This document shows, piece by piece, positions 44,871-57,698 of a stretch of DNA of 64,000 bases. The position numbers were made by a program, and so were the translations under genes. Position 1 is the first letter of the stretch; the number at the start of each line of letters is the position of its first letter. The stretch is taken from positions 5,003,402-5,067,401 of the forward strand of contig NC_090610.1 in assembly GCF_004359215.1 (NCBI RefSeq), given 5' to 3'. The notes under the pieces are model-generated. The model worked only from the letters and a program-made list of their open reading frames with translations. It did no database searches and was not told the origin of the DNA. The DNA is from Bremia lactucae. Taxonomy: Eukaryota > Oomycota > Peronosporomycetes > Peronosporales > Peronosporaceae.

Positions 44871-46553
44871 AAATTGACTCTGATGCTACCCTTAAGTTCA
44901 GAGTTGTGAAACAAATGGGTAGCATAGTCCCTGAGATCTTGAAATTTCGGACCTCAACCCTGCTGGTCTATAACGCTCAAGAACGAGGCTATGACCAGGT
45001 GATGACCCTCCTAGTAGATTCGGGTGCATCACAAAATTGTGTTATATTCGCGGCTCTAAGAGAGAGACCGGCGCTGTTTGAGTCGCTTTGACAGGATGGC
45101 AAGCGAGAAGAGGCGACCGTTAGTTTAGCGAACGGCGCGCTCGTTAAGTCTGAGGGAGTTCAAATGGAAGACGCTTTCAGTTTTAGTGACTTTTCTTGTA
45201 AAGAGAAGTTCACAGTGCTAGGTATGGAGAGTCCGTATGACCTCATCCTAGGCATGCCAGGGTTGGCAAAGCACCAAATATGGATAGACTGGCGTACACG
45301 CATAGTTGCGAACTTTACGCAGGACACCGGAAAGGATGCGCTTCTGCGAGAGGCGTATACAATTGATGTCGTGTCGAACACAGTTGAGGGTGCGTTGACG
45401 GATGTCAAACGTCACCAATTCCTACCCAGCTCGTGTAGACTGAGGAAGTGAAAAGGCCAATGACAAGTAGTCATGTACCCCATAGACCTGCACAGAGCCG
45501 AAAGCCACTGGCAGTAGACAGCGAGCTGACAGGAAGTCAAACGTCGCATAAACCGGCACAGTGCCTAGAGCCTGGTGCGGTTGGAAGGGGTGCGTTAGCC
45601 AGGAGAGCAACGGCATCCGCTTCCCAGTCAAAGGTCGTGGTGACTCGAAGAACGAGTACCCGACAGATTAAGACGATCAAAGGCACGTCTTAACGAGTGA
45701 CCTTTGGATCAGTTCCTAATAAAGAGGACGGGCCTTCGAACGAGGTGTTCGAGGCCGTCAAAGACGAGATTGCGGAGGCATCCTCAATTGAGGTGCTCCG
45801 GCAAGTCTTTGAATCTGCCGAGGGGATAGTAATTCGCCCGGAGATATCTTGGGACCTGTTCTTTGCCGGATTAAAGGAAGGAAGAATCCACGAAAAAGTC
45901 ACGCTAGTTCCAGAAGAGAACTTGGTGGACTGTTGCTCATCGTCCACAATGAACGAGAGCGTCCTAAAAACGCGCAAAAAGGAGACGGTTCGCTGCTCAA
46001 GGCTATGTCATTGAGAGACAGTCCGTTCTTTGAGGTTCTGTGGAAACATCGCGATGTGTTCCCAGAAGAAGTGCCGAGCAGCCTACCAGCAGATAGGGGC
46101 ATCGGGCACGAGATAGACCTCGAACCGGGCACCAAGTATTGTGTGAGCAGGCAATGGCCGCTGCCGAAATAACAAGTCGATTAAATCGATGAGTTCTTCG
46201 ACCAGCGAGCCAAGGCGGGACATGAGCTTGAGAGCAAATCGCCTCACTGCATCCCGACCTTTTGTGTGCGTAAAGCCACCGGTGGATGGCGCGTAGTTCA
46301 TGCTTACAATAAGCTAAACACGGCGACCATACCGGCTCGAACGCCAATCCTGCGGAAAAATGTTTTGTTGAACTTCATGGGAAGTCAACTATCTGTCTCG
46401 CGTTGGATTTGAAGGATGGCTACCATCCGGTACTCATGAGAGAGTCCGATGTAGCCAAAACAGCTGTAAGCACCCCAAGCGGTATGCTTTGGGGGTGGCT
46501 TGTGATGCCCCGAGGTTTGAAAAACGCACCAGCGACATTCAACCGAGTCGGAA
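44871..46553 (+). pseudogene. Family A protease and RT fragment
   Basis: The protease active site LLVDSGAS is intact near 45005-45030. The linker follows (45160-45700), then RT from about 46070 (DRGIGHEIDLEPGTKYCV) to the GMLWGWLVMPRGL region near 46530. Several stops interrupt. Similarity turns round at 46554. Confidence 0.75.
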
Positions 46554-46820
46554 TGGTAACCGTGTTCAGCTTATTGTAAGCATGAACAACGCGCCAACAC
46601 CTGTGGCTTTACGCACACAAAAGGTCGGGCTGCAGTGAGGCGATTTGCTCTTACGCACATGTTCCGTCTTGGCTTGCTTGTCGAAGAACTCATCGATATA
46701 ATCGACTTGTTATTACGGCAACGGCCATTGCCTGGTCACACAACACTTGGTGCCAGGTTCGAGGTCTATCTCGTGCCCGATGCCCCTATCTGCTGGTAGG
46801 CGGCTCGGCACTTCTTCTAA
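46064..46820. repeat. Large inverted repeat of RT sequence
   Basis: Arms of about 266 bp, 46064-46329 and 46554-46820, are inverted copies of the same RT segment, roughly 90% identical by eye. The spacer of about 224 bp is ordinary RT sequence. Confidence 0.85.
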
Positions 46821-46998
46821 GAATCTGTGGGAATAAGACCCCAAAACCTGTGGTCAAAGGTTCCCAGGTACCTTTGGAAGAAAGTTCCAAAGAGAAAGCT
46901 GAGACAAAAAATGTCTTAGTAAACAATGTACCAAAAATGTAGGCGCTTGTACACTTGATTTATTAGCACCTCACAAGTTAAATTCGGAGATAATTCTT

Positions 46999-48440
46999 TT
47001 GCCAACAGTAAAACCTAAATGGTTCTTGCGTGATCTGCGTAGTGGTAAAGTCAAGCAGATTTGCGTTCTTGTCACAGATGACAACTACGTGGCCGATATT
47101 CCGTCGGCAATGACACGTGTTGAGAACGAACGGGTTCTCAGTAGCTCATCGATAGACAAAACTGTCCTTGATGAGACGACTCGAATTGAAAGTTTTACGT
47201 CCCAATCCTGAGAGTCATTGAAGAAAACCCTTTATAAAAGATTTAATGGAATTCAGGATGTCTTCTCTGAATCAGTACCATGGGTCTTGCCTACGAAAAA
47301 AACCATTTTCGACACGAAATCGACCTAATTCCAGTTTGAAATACTGGGTCATGAAGCAGTTGCCATCGCCTCGTGAACAAGTAATAACGATCGACAATTT
47401 CTTTGCCGAACGCTTAGTTGCGGGCCATGTGAGGGAATCAACTTCCTCAGATAGCTCTCCGACCTTCTGTGTGCGTAAAGCAACAGAAGGCTGGAGGATT
47501 GTCCATTTATTAAAAAAAATAACGCTGCACTGGAACCAGCTCAAACGCCGATACCACGAAAAGACAAAATCATTGAAGGTGTGTCAAAGAGTACCATCTT
47601 TATGTCTATGGATCTGATAATGGATCTTATTAGATCCTTATGCGTGAACGGGACATCCCGTACACAGCAGTGAGCACTTCTAGTGGGATGCTCTGGGAAT
47701 GGCTAGTAATGCCACAAAGGCTTAGTAACACCCCTGCAACATTTAACGGATGCGTAACGAATCTGTTGAGACCGGTGCAAGAATTCTCACCGAGTAAATT
47801 TGACGATGTATTCATCCATAGCCGTGCCATGGACAGAAAGACGGACGTGGAAGTTAAAAAAAACCACGTTCGTCAGGTTCTTATACTTATGCGAAAGCAC
47901 GACTTGTATGCAAATCTCAAGAAGTACATATTCGCTGCAAGCGAAATACCACTTCTTGGGTGCATCGTGGGTATACACGGTGTACGCCAGGATCTTGAAA
48001 AGCTCAAGGCGATAACCGATTGGCCTGTGATAGTCGATGTCAAGAGACTTCGGAAGTTTATCAGCTTAGCAGGGTATACTCACGTACTTGTCGAAATAAC
48101 AGTACATATTCTTCCTTGTTGAAGAAAAATCCGAAGTGGCCATGGAACACTGACTGTCAGCGTTCCTTTGGATGTTTCAAGCAAAGCTTGATGCCATTGC
48201 CAATCCTGGCGATTGCGGACCAAGACCGACCATTTCATGTGATCGGTGACGCCAGCGACTTTGCAATCTTGGTGTGTTACTCAAATACGACACAGACGGC
48301 GCAGAGTGCGTCGTCTGTTATTTATCGCGTCAGTTTCAACCAGCTAAACACAACTATTCGGTGCATAACAAGGAACTCCTTGCCATGAAATATGCACTAG
48401 CTAAGTTTAGGGTCTAACTCTTGGAAGATAAACCGTTCAA
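46999..48440 (+). pseudogene. Linker, RT and RNase H of B3
   Basis: Linker at 46999-47211 (SGKVKQI). RT from 47245 with GMLWEWLVMPQ and FDDVFIHSRAM at about 47680-47830, continuing in a 160-codon frame to 48122. RNase H at 48020-48440. Frameshifts separate the parts. Confidence 0.75.
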
Positions 48441-48486
48441 TTTATAAACGGACCATGCGTCTTTACGCACGGCCGTAAGCAGTCCA

Positions 48487-48594
48487 GAACTCTCGCAAAG
48501 AATGGCGAGATGGTTGTTTTTCTTCGCGGGATAAATACGTGAACTCTCGCAAAGAATGGTGAGATGGTTATTTTTCTTCGCGGGATAAATACGT
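48487..48594 (+). repeat. Two tandem 54-bp units
   Basis: Units 48487-48540 and 48541-48594 differ at three or so bases. The length is a multiple of three. It sits at the end of RNase H; B1 and B2 have one unit. Confidence 0.85.
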
Positions 48595-48868
48595 GAAGTA
48601 TAAACCAGGACGACTCAGCGTAGGCGGTTATGCCCTTTCGCACCGCCCAATTTTGAGCCGGCTGCGCAAATCAACAAAGCATAAGGCCACTGTTGCAACA
48701 ATAAGTGTTTCGTCGTCAACATCACTTGACGATGTCAGAAAAGCTTATCAACAAGATAAGCCTCTTAAAGGGTTGATGGTAAACCTTTGGAATCCGTCCC
48801 AACAATCCTTAAAAGGATTGTCGAAATTGTATTGCTCCTCAACAGATCGATAAACAACACTCAGTTGT

Positions 48869-50270
48869 TTGATCTATTATACAGTTATTGCTGGCGACAC
48901 ACCTCGTGTCATCGTCCCCGCCCATAATAATTTGTTATTACGCATCATGTTTGAGTGCCACGATGCATCAATAAGTGGTCATCGTGGACGTGAGAAGACT
49001 TATCTCACGATAAGTCGCGACTTCTACTGGCCACGCCAGTATGATTTTGTCCGCAAGTAAATACCTGCCTGCGAAGTTGGTCAACGAATAAAGTCTAGTG
49101 CTTCTTCACGTGCTCCGTTCCAACTTCTGCCTGTTCTGGTAGAGTGTTGGCAGTCCGTATCTATGGACTTCGTCTTCGAAATCCCCGAAGACAACCACAA
49201 GAATAACGGTATTCTTGTTTTCTTCGATCGTTTTAGCAAGATAGTACATCTTGCTGCCGTCCCAAATTCGATCACAGCCAAATGCTGTTCTCGTGGCTTT
49301 GTTGACACGATATTTCGACTCCATGCGTTTCCCGGTGAACTGGTCTCAATTTCAAGACCCTAGAATCACGGCGGAATTTCGGTTAACTGTGTTCAAGTCA
49401 CTTGGAACACAGTCAAAAATGTCAACCTGTGATCATCCTGAAAGAGATTGTCAGACAGAGCGTGCAAACCGTATTCTCGAAGAGATACTTCGTGGGTACG
49501 TTCACTCGTTTAAGAGTTGAAGCGAGTCCTTGCCGATAATAGAATTTGCCATTAACAATTCAGTATATGCTTCTACAAAGCATTCACCGTTTTTTTGTGA
49601 ATGGCTTTCGCCACCTACGTATATCTACCCTGTTTGAAAGTATTTTTTCATCAGGGGGGGAGGGACTCGCTCGAGCAAAGAATCTTTTAGCTCTTACTCA
49701 TCACGCATTAGCCCAAATGTCAATGCGAAGGATACCAACATTGATCTAATAAATAGTGAAGTGGACAAACTCAGTCATAACAATAATGCTATTACTGACT
49801 CTGGCAACGATGCTGAAAGACTCAGCACCAAAAACAATATTATTAATGACAGCGACAACACTCTTAATAATGGAGCAGATTGATATCTCCGCAGTGAAAA
49901 TCGGTGGCACTAAAAACAAAAATAAAACCGAGTCAGCGAAAAGCAATGGTCCGTTTCGTACAAGATTCCATCGCTGATGCGGTTGGCCGATAGAAACGGA
50001 ACTCTGACAAAATAGGAGAGCAAACATACTTTCATTTAATGATAATGACCTTGTCCTACTGTCTACGGTATTTTTACCGAAACATTTAGTGCGAAAGCGG
50101 GTAGTAATAAATTACAGCCCAGGTATATTGGCCTGTTTCGTGTACTACATCGCCAAGGCAATGCGTACATGATCGAGCTCCCTCGTAGGTAGCGTACGCA
50201 TCCTACGTTTATGTTGGGCGTCTCCGCCTGTACTGTCAACATGAGGCTTCTTCCGATTCCGGATTAAACT
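48869..50270 (+). pseudogene. Integrase of B3
   Basis: Zinc-binding part at 48930-49120, core at 49163-49520 (VFFDRFSKIVHLAAVP, then DCQTERANR), C-terminal part to about 50270 (a degraded match to the RRMRTHPTFYVG end). Interrupted frames. Confidence 0.75.
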
Positions 50271-50289
50271 AAAACGGCTAGGGCATCAG

Positions 50290-51335
50290 CTAAATCCTAA
50301 TGGTCCCGAGCCAAAGCCTTTTGGTTTCGAGACAAAGTCTGATTCTCATGAATTAGACGATCCACTCTTTCCTTCAAGGAAGAGATCTTCTGACGAGCTG
50401 TCATCAGCTCGTTTTGAAGTGACTGATGCGTCTTTTCGTTTGCCAGTTGATCAGTCGCAACTTGCGCTGAATTCGACAACTGGTCACGAGAAACATTATC
50501 GACCGTCACCGATTTTTCCTCCCCCACCACATCCATAAGCGGATTCGAGTGGGGAGAACCGTTTTCTTGTTTAAAACTTCTCGAAACACTGTGAGATAAA
50601 GGAAATCTAAACGAGTTATACCGTTCGTTGGCGAGGGTATCCATCTTCGCATGATAGTTGAGAACTTCGCTCCCAACTAGCGCGCTTCCCGCGCTCGTAT
50701 TAGGATTGAAGGTTCTCAATTCCTTAACGCATTTCGTAAAAGATGAGCGTTCCCAATGAGGATCTTTAAGGAAATAATGCTTCCTTAGGGGCATGACTTG
50801 CACCCTTAAATAGCATGGCATGAGTCCCCTAACGAGAGGCAAGAAATCCCTTCATCTATAGACAAATGGTTCAGCTTATAGCGTGCACCGATTACGGTCC
50901 GTTTTTCGAATCGTTCACGGAAAGCGTTTAGCTTGTCAGCCAAATCTCACGGCCTATGTTTTGTATACTTTGTACAAAGGGTGACAAAGCTTGGACCAAA
51001 GGTTTGACATCCTCTGCCCGTTTGCAAGTGTGCCACCGATGCCGGATAAAAAAGCATCGAAAAAGATTTCCGTTTCATCCCCGCCCTAGGCTTGAGAAGC
51101 CTGGATGAGTCAAGCGAAGCAATATGATACTGATCGTTGGTCATACCAGACCATTAAATTAGGCGGTGACTTGGTCCAGTCACTTACAATTGGTGTAGCA
51201 GGTGATTTGTCACCGTCACCTGCAATATCATCAACAGATGATACCCCAGTGATCTCCAACAGAAGTAGGAGGTGACGTATCCTCCACAGTAAACGCATTA
51301 GCGTCTACTGAAACATTTGCCTTACTGACAGCTAC
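50290..51335 (-). pseudogene. Antisense ORF of element B3
   Basis: Minus-strand frame 50842-50297 (181 codons) is the longest intact part. It ends in a coiled coil (HQSLQNELMTARQKI onward) and includes SRSFKQENGSPHSNP, which B1 keeps as SRSFQQENASHHSNP. Upstream pieces carry the SSVDDIAGD repeat part (51298-51110). Reading is opposite to the B3 pol. Confidence 0.6.
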
Positions 51336-51336
51336 T

Positions 51337-51571
51337 TAGTTAGATATTAATATAATAAGTTCATATGCAGATAGAAGATCTTTACGTAGAAAGCTAAATA
51401 TATTAGTACAATTTTACTTTTCCCTAATTCTAATCGTTTGAATTACCTTTGGCACTTAGAAACATTTCTCATACTCTTGTGTGCGTAAAGTTTCGAGGCA
51501 TCCTACCTACACTGTAATCAGTGTAAGGTTTACTAGTACTAATCAGTACTAGTGAAAGGTGCCCTATTACT
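51337..51571 (+). repeat. Half LTR, family B (3' LTR of B3)
   Basis: Only the 3' half of the LTR remains; the ACTAGTACT palindrome is near 51531-51552. The end reads GGTGCCCTATTAC. Confidence 0.75.
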
Positions 51572-53045
51572 CACACCAAAAATGAGATCATATCTCGAAT
51601 TTAAATCAAGTGAAAGACAGCGTTCCGCACTGTCACAGTCCAGAAACTTTATACTAAGCTCAACGGAATTTTAGGAGCAGTAACACGAGGTACAGTCGCT
51701 AAGCGAAAAGTGATTGTTCACTTTCATGCGCTTGGGCCTCAACGTACTGATGACGGGAAAGATGTCGAGCATAATCGCAAGACGCTCATGAGTCAATCAA
51801 AATTGACCATGGCTAATCAAAGTTCTTCACAATCGCTTGAGCGACTAACAATCCAGGCTTGTACTCACGCTCGTGCCAGTACACACCGAGCTAATTGGGG
51901 CTAGATCCTGTTTACTGTCACCTCCTATAGGTTCAACAGAGCCTAGGTCTTCCTTAGTAGGGTGCCTTGCACCTTCTGGACATCAACGTTTTCCCGCAAC
52001 TTATCAGATTTATAGTATTGGTCGGATTGGTGCTCTTTCGGGCTTTACGCGTATTTCGCAGGGTACAGGTCGGACGTAAATGTTTCGTGCTTCCGCACAT
52101 ATAATCATATAACATATACGGGTGTCTTGTGCTGTTCCACAGCCTGAAAACGCCTCTTCTCCTTCCCCAACGAGGCTTAGATCCATATGTTCCGGTCTAT
52201 TAGACGGCATTCCATGTGCTCAAAGAGCTTGTTCGGTAAATATGCGTGCTAACGAGAGCAGACGTAAAGTCGAACTCAGCGCGTGGCGCTATGGCAACTG
52301 CATCTTTGAAAGTAGCAGGATGAGATCGGGATAATTCCGCCCGGGCAACGCCCTTATTGAGACCTACATAAAAACGGATACGACAATTGAATCTTGCTCC
52401 GGGTCTTGATGCATACATGCAATGAGAGTTCTTGACTCTTACATGTTTCCCTAAGGGTTCGTTTACCGTGTCGAGTCGCTGTGAGCCGCGACAACATGCG
52501 AAAAGCCAAATTAGGCGGTGCAAACATGCTGGTCATTTTCTGTTTCGGCGAATACCACAAAAAAAAGCCGTCGTTAATGGACGTGATGAACGATGGTGCT
52601 CACTCCATGGCTCTACCTCCGAGTTTGGAAATGACCATAGCCACCTTTTGCCGTTCTGTTACGAACAAGGCGGAGCCAATGGACATTTCCATCTGCTAAG
52701 TCTTAAAAAGGAGGAATTCTCTCTCATTTCCCTCAATTTAAATTGACAACTAAAGGGCGAGCCTTAGGCTCTGAATTAGGTATAGAGATGTACCGAGTTG
52801 GTATAGATGCCGTAAGGTGATCCTGAATCGTTTCGATTTGGAATATATCATATCACTTGAAGAATTCAAGCCTTGCATGCAGGACCTCTGGTCCCTCGGA
52901 TATGATGACTCAAGCCCAGACAAAGTTTTTTGAGCTTGCCATGCGCTGTGTGTTGCGTTTTTGAAAGCTCCGAAAACTCTTCCATTTCAGTGAAGGCTTA
53001 GTCTTACAAAGACTCAGGCGTAGATTGACTACGAGTGCTACCAGG
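51572..53045 (-). pseudogene. Gag-protease of a further Ty3/gypsy element
   Basis: The minus strand shows protease sequence at 51590-51900 and gag at 52523-52200 (RIRFYVGLNKGVARAEL). The protease part resembles 55330-55500. A TGGTAGCAC primer site follows at 53043-53035 (minus strand). The family may be a third one (C); frames are broken. Confidence 0.55.
53035..53043 (-). other. Primer-binding site, element C
   Basis: TGGTAGCAC on the minus strand, placed as in families A and B. Confidence 0.55.
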
Positions 53046-53525
53046 TTTTGCTGAGCTACCTTGCTCCTAAAGTCAGAGGATGACTTTTAGACTCATATAG
53101 TTTCTTAGTTCTATAGAAATTATGGGTTTAACAACTCAAGGCAAGCTATGAAAGCTTAGTGAATTCTAGTTCAAGGAATTTAGGGGTTCGTAGAACCAAG
53201 TGGCAACTAGTGCCCGAGAGTATGTACCTTAAAAAGGCTTCTATCTCTCACAGATCAATGTGCAAGCCTTATGAAGGCACTAGACGCTTTATGATCAAAA
53301 GGTAACTGAATTTTATTTAATTAGTTAAATTTAATATCTTACCCTAGCTAATTTAGATTTCGGCCGCCAGATTTTATATCTGGCGGCGACCACATTTTGC
53401 TTCCCACTAATGGGCTCTTAGTCATTTGCTCTTTTAGAATATGGTGCTAGAGTGTTCTGCCTATGGCGTAAATTTGCCGCATCTTCTGTTCTTGAACTAA
53501 ATGTGTGCATTCGTTTGATATAGGT
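53046..53525 (-). repeat. Candidate LTR of element C
   Basis: It is inferred only from its place beyond the primer site; no second copy is in the window and the ends are not TG...CA. A perfect 10-bp stem (GCCGCCAGAT arms) lies at 53363-53387. Confidence 0.35.
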
Positions 53526-54050
53526 TGTTACGGGCTAAAGTTGCTATGTTACATAGTCCCCGTTGAGTACACTTGGTGTACTTAAGGGATGGTCGATTAT
53601 TAAATAATAGTAATTAGACCCAACACTCGGGTGTGGTGCACATTTGTGACCAACCCTTGTGGATGTGATGCACATGGGTGCATTCACATTAGGAGGGATG
53701 ACGCTCAGCGTCATCCGTTACGCGAGGTATCTATAAAGATACGCTCGCAATACATATTAAATGTCTATAGAGATATCATTTTAATTGGTAAAAATAGGTA
53801 TTTGTATTTAATTCTATTAAATATAAATCAGTCTGAAAATTACTTCCTACTTGGTAAGTGCGCACGAGGAGACGGATTACCGCTCCCGTGACGTCACTTC
53901 TCTAGAGTTCTTGGTGTGTTGGGTGAGGTCGCTTGCGCGCCCACCACAACTACCTCACTGCACGCAAGAGAAGCAGGTTTAACCGCTTCCTCGCTGTGCT
54001 AGGGTGTGTGCCTAAGTAGAGCGTGGCCGCATTACGACGTGCCCCCTACA
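53526..54050 (+). repeat. LTR, family A (5' copy of the rearranged element)
   Basis: It matches 57699-58231 in the same direction. The hairpin at 53696-53716 keeps its GGATGACG stem with a different loop (CTCAG). No primer site follows it. Confidence 0.85.
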
Positions 54051-55618
54051 AAGTAAGTCTGTGCATATCCTCGATGAGGGCGGAAGAGCTGCGTCACTAG
54101 ACGATTAAATGTTGCAGGTGCGTTGGAAAGCCCTTGTGCCATAACCAACCACTCCTAGCATACCACTTGGGGGCTAACCGCTCTAAGTGGGATATCGCTA
54201 GTTCGCATGAGCAGTTGATAGTAACCATCGACTAAGTCAAGTGCACTGTACATTGTACATCCCACCATATTGTTCTGAAGAACATCTTTTTTGGGAATGG
54301 GGGGTTGGGCTGGTATAGTCACAGCATTAAGCTTATTATAGCATGTACAATGCGACATTTACCATTTGGCTTTTTAACACAAAATGTTGGTGTCGATTAC
54401 TCTCTCGAACCATTCCCGCCTCGTGCTTAGCACGGAAGAAATCGTCAATGACGTCACACTGTTCCAATGGTGAAGGCCACTGTCGTGTGACACAGTGTTT
54501 GGTTCTCGGAACAAAGTCAATTTCATGACGGACCTCTATCTGGAGGTAAAACAGATGGTGGACTAGTACATACCACATATTGGAATTCCTTAATCAAGGC
54601 ATAAAATGGATCCGTACGATCTTTTAAGGATCGATGACCTAATCCGCGCACTTAGTGCAGCTTTTGTGTCATCCAGGACAGCTTCGTTCAGAAGCGACGA
54701 TAAGTAAACTCAATCATAGGTCGAATGACCACCGTCTCGGATAAGTCGCCAGCCGTTAAGGCTCGACCGCACTCAGCGTAGACATTTCGTCTAGCTCTAA
54801 AAGAGCACAAAACGAAGGGATTGCCGCAAGGCTAACTTCTCCCTCATGGTAACCGGTTACCCCATTAACAAGCGTGTGTAATTGCTCACACGTATCACTT
54901 TGTGAGTGTGAAAACGCTTCGCGTTTCCCCTGTCTTGCCTCTTAGAGGCCGGTACATTCACGTCCTTGAATAATCCAGCCTGAATTGGTTATATACCAGA
55001 CATGGTGTCTAATTCGACATCCGAAAGGAGCTAGGTAACCCAACATCCTTTACCAGCGAACGTTTACGTGTCGCTTCAAGTGCATTAAGAGGGTTTGACC
55101 TAAAACGCCCCGGCGAACCGCCAATAGTGTCATTATAGACACTCAGTATAGTGCCCCTCGGCCGAACATACTCGGTGGACTTAGACGTGCCACTCCACGT
55201 ATCTCAGGGATATTGCACCCTTGAGGTCCTGGCGAACCGCCAATTGTGTCACTACTGACACTCAGTATGGTGCCGCCTCGGCCGACCGCACTCGATGAAC
55301 TAAGACGTGCCATACACTCTTCGTAACGATAAGATCATATCTCAAATCCAAATCAAGGACGAGACAGCGTTCCACACTGTCAAAGTCCAGAAACTTCATT
55401 TCTAAGTGCAACGGAACTTTAGGAATAGTGACACGAATCCCGGTCGCTAAGGAAACAGTGATTGTATCACTTTCATGCGCTTTAAGCGCCTCAAAGGTTC
55501 GTTGATTCCCTCAAGGGAGAGTCGTCTACATAATTGCAAGACGCTTCTGAGTCAATTAAAAATTGTCCATGGCTTACCAATGCCCTTTACAGTCGCTTGA
55601 GCGACTAATAAGCCAGGC
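54051..55618 (-). pseudogene. Inverted RT and protease fragment
   Basis: RT on the minus strand at 54578-54155 (YSALDLVDGYYQLLM). The middle is degraded. Protease-like sequence is at 55500-55330. It lies between two plus-direction LTRs, so it is inverted relative to them or is a separate insertion. Confidence 0.65.
55111..55325. repeat. Tandem ~120-bp repeat
   Basis: A unit beginning GGCGAACCGCCAAT starts at 55112 and again at 55231, each with a GTGTC/GACAC hairpin. The second is shorter. Confidence 0.8.
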
Positions 55619-56620
55619 TTGTACTCACGCCTCGTGACTTTACGGATAGAGCACATTGGGGCTACATCGATCACAGGCAAGGAGGCAGCTCTCTTGTTTC
55701 TGGAGCATGTTTACCGACTATACGGGATGCCCGAGTCCATAGAACACGAAAAGTCCATGACGCGATGGAAAGCGCACAGGACAAGCAGAAACACTATGCG
55801 GACCGAATTGGCCGCAAAATAATTGAACGCTTTAGTGAGTAAGAAATTACTATTAAGTACTGCTGTTTTCCCTAAGAGTGCAATTTCTCTACTACCTGGT
55901 GGTACTACGAAATTGTTGCTGCATTTCATTGGATCCTTTACGGTAGACGAAGAGGTTGGAGACCTAAATTATAGGCTCACCCTTCACCCGTATATGAAGA
56001 CGAACCCCGTATTTTTCGCGGGTCGTCTGAAAATATATGTAGACCCAAATGAGGTCACATACCTCCATTCATCTAAGGAGACCGTGGTGACACCGACTGT
56101 GAGTCGAGCGTCCTTCGGTGAGGGAGACGGAGAAGGCGAAAAACTGTCAGCCGACCGACTCCTCCCACCACGAACAGGAATCAGAGAGAGAGGAACATCA
56201 CGCGAGTAACGCGGATCCCTCAGCATTATCCGTTCGAAAAGGTCCAAGCGAGTCTTCAGGCATTCATGACCCTGACGAGCCTTCGTTCAGACATCACTAT
56301 GATCCGAGGTCAGTCGCGAGACTTGACCTTCGAGATCCGCAACACGTCGTTCAGCAACGCTTAACGCCTGCGACTGAACGGACGAAGGTAAGGCAGCCGC
56401 GAGCAGGTGGGGGCGAACACGCCACTCCAACCGGGCGCCGCCTGCACTGATGGGTGCGGGTGAGAATCAACGCTTTCTTGTTGGAAGGTTGCTTGCCCAC
56501 CCCTCCGTGAGGCAAAGGTATCAGATCCTCGTCCAATGGAAAGGTTACCCGAATAGTTTCGACTCTTGGAAACCCTACGTATTGATGTGCCCAACTGGGT
56601 GGCTGCCTATGAAAAAGAGC
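55619..56620 (+). pseudogene. Integrase end and chromodomain, family A
   Basis: Integrase core words (GKEAALLFLEHVYRLYG) are at 55670-55740, the C-terminal part at 55823-56090 (NYRLTLHPYMKTNPVFFAGR), and the chromodomain (YQILVQWKGYP with SWKP) at about 56515-56580. The segment between core and C-terminal part is deleted. Confidence 0.75.
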
Positions 56621-56626
56621 ACCAGC

Positions 56627-57690
56627 TCAGGCCTCTTCGCTAGTCTGAAATGGACTAGCAGAAGCAGCGTTGTGAGAAGAAACAGGGGATACAGTTCCGT
56701 CCATGATTTCTTTCACACGCAAGCGGGCGAAATTAATTCGTTGCGACCGCTGTTTTATCGCATCGGAATGCGGATGAATGCGGCGCAACAATTTCGGCTC
56801 GTATTGGTCGAGCGTTTCATTTGAACGCAACACGACCGGGATCGGGAAAATACGCCCAAGCGATTTTACCTGAGCCCTCCATGACTTGAAGACGCCATAA
56901 TATTTATGTGCGTCTAGAAGAGCGCGCTCAAGGAGCGACGCTCTTGGCCCGTTTAAACGAAGCCATTTAGATGGAGGGGGCGTCAGTGATATACCACACG
57001 TCACATAGTCACGTTCTTAACGACTGGCTTATGACACCGACTGAGCACATTCACGTGTCGTCTGCGGAGCTTTAGGCTCAGAATTCTCTATGTCAGAACC
57101 ATTATGGATAATGGTCTGAGCATAAGGCGTTGTGATTTTACCCAACGAAAAGCGGCTGCGCCTTTATGGGCAGCGCTCTCATTACCTGTCGCTGCGCTTT
57201 CCAGCACAGACGACGAGACAGCATTCGTAAATGTTGCTGTCTCCATGTTGTGAGCCATGAGAGAAGTTTGGATGGGCTACAATGCGCCATCATCCTTCCT
57301 CATGAGCTCGTTGTCCGCATCACTACTATGAGGTGACGGCAACGGTGTCGCCTCATTGTAGTCGACAATGAGCGACGGATCAACATCCTCACTGTTAAAG
57401 TGGGATGGATCCTTAAGACCTGTTAACGCGAAGCAGCAGCAGCTGTCGGCGTTTCGACTAAGGCATTAGACGCTGCAGGCGTGTTAACGCGGCGCGTGCG
57501 CTTAGTGCGAGGTGGAGTGGGCGACTTCGCAGACGACCCACCAACGTGGCCCCTTTTCGGTGGGATCTTTGGCGCCGTGTATATGAACAGGTCACTAGAG
57601 TGATTAGGTGAAGTAGCGGCGCGTAAACCTGCTCGCAGCTCCTCGCTCCTCTTTGACGAATTAAAAATGTAAACTCGGTTTTTTTAAAGG
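56627..57690 (-). pseudogene. Antisense ORF of the family A element at the right edge
   Basis: Convergent with pol. The C-terminal 125 codons are intact (57004-56627), with words ALLDAHKYYGVFKSWRAQ and IFPIPVVLRSNETLDQ, then a stop just beyond the chromodomain. The N-terminal low-complexity part matches 1-711 but has one-base shifts and a stop. It shows how the frame at the left window edge would continue. Confidence 0.55.
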
Positions 57691-57698
57691 GAGGATAG

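Larger units (their letters stand above)
46821..51571 (+). mobile_element. Family B Ty3/gypsy element B3 (5' truncated)
   Basis: In order on the plus strand: linker, RT, RNase H, integrase, antisense ORF and half of the 3' LTR. Gag, protease and 5' LTR are missing. Order and orientation match B2 inverted. Confidence 0.8.
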
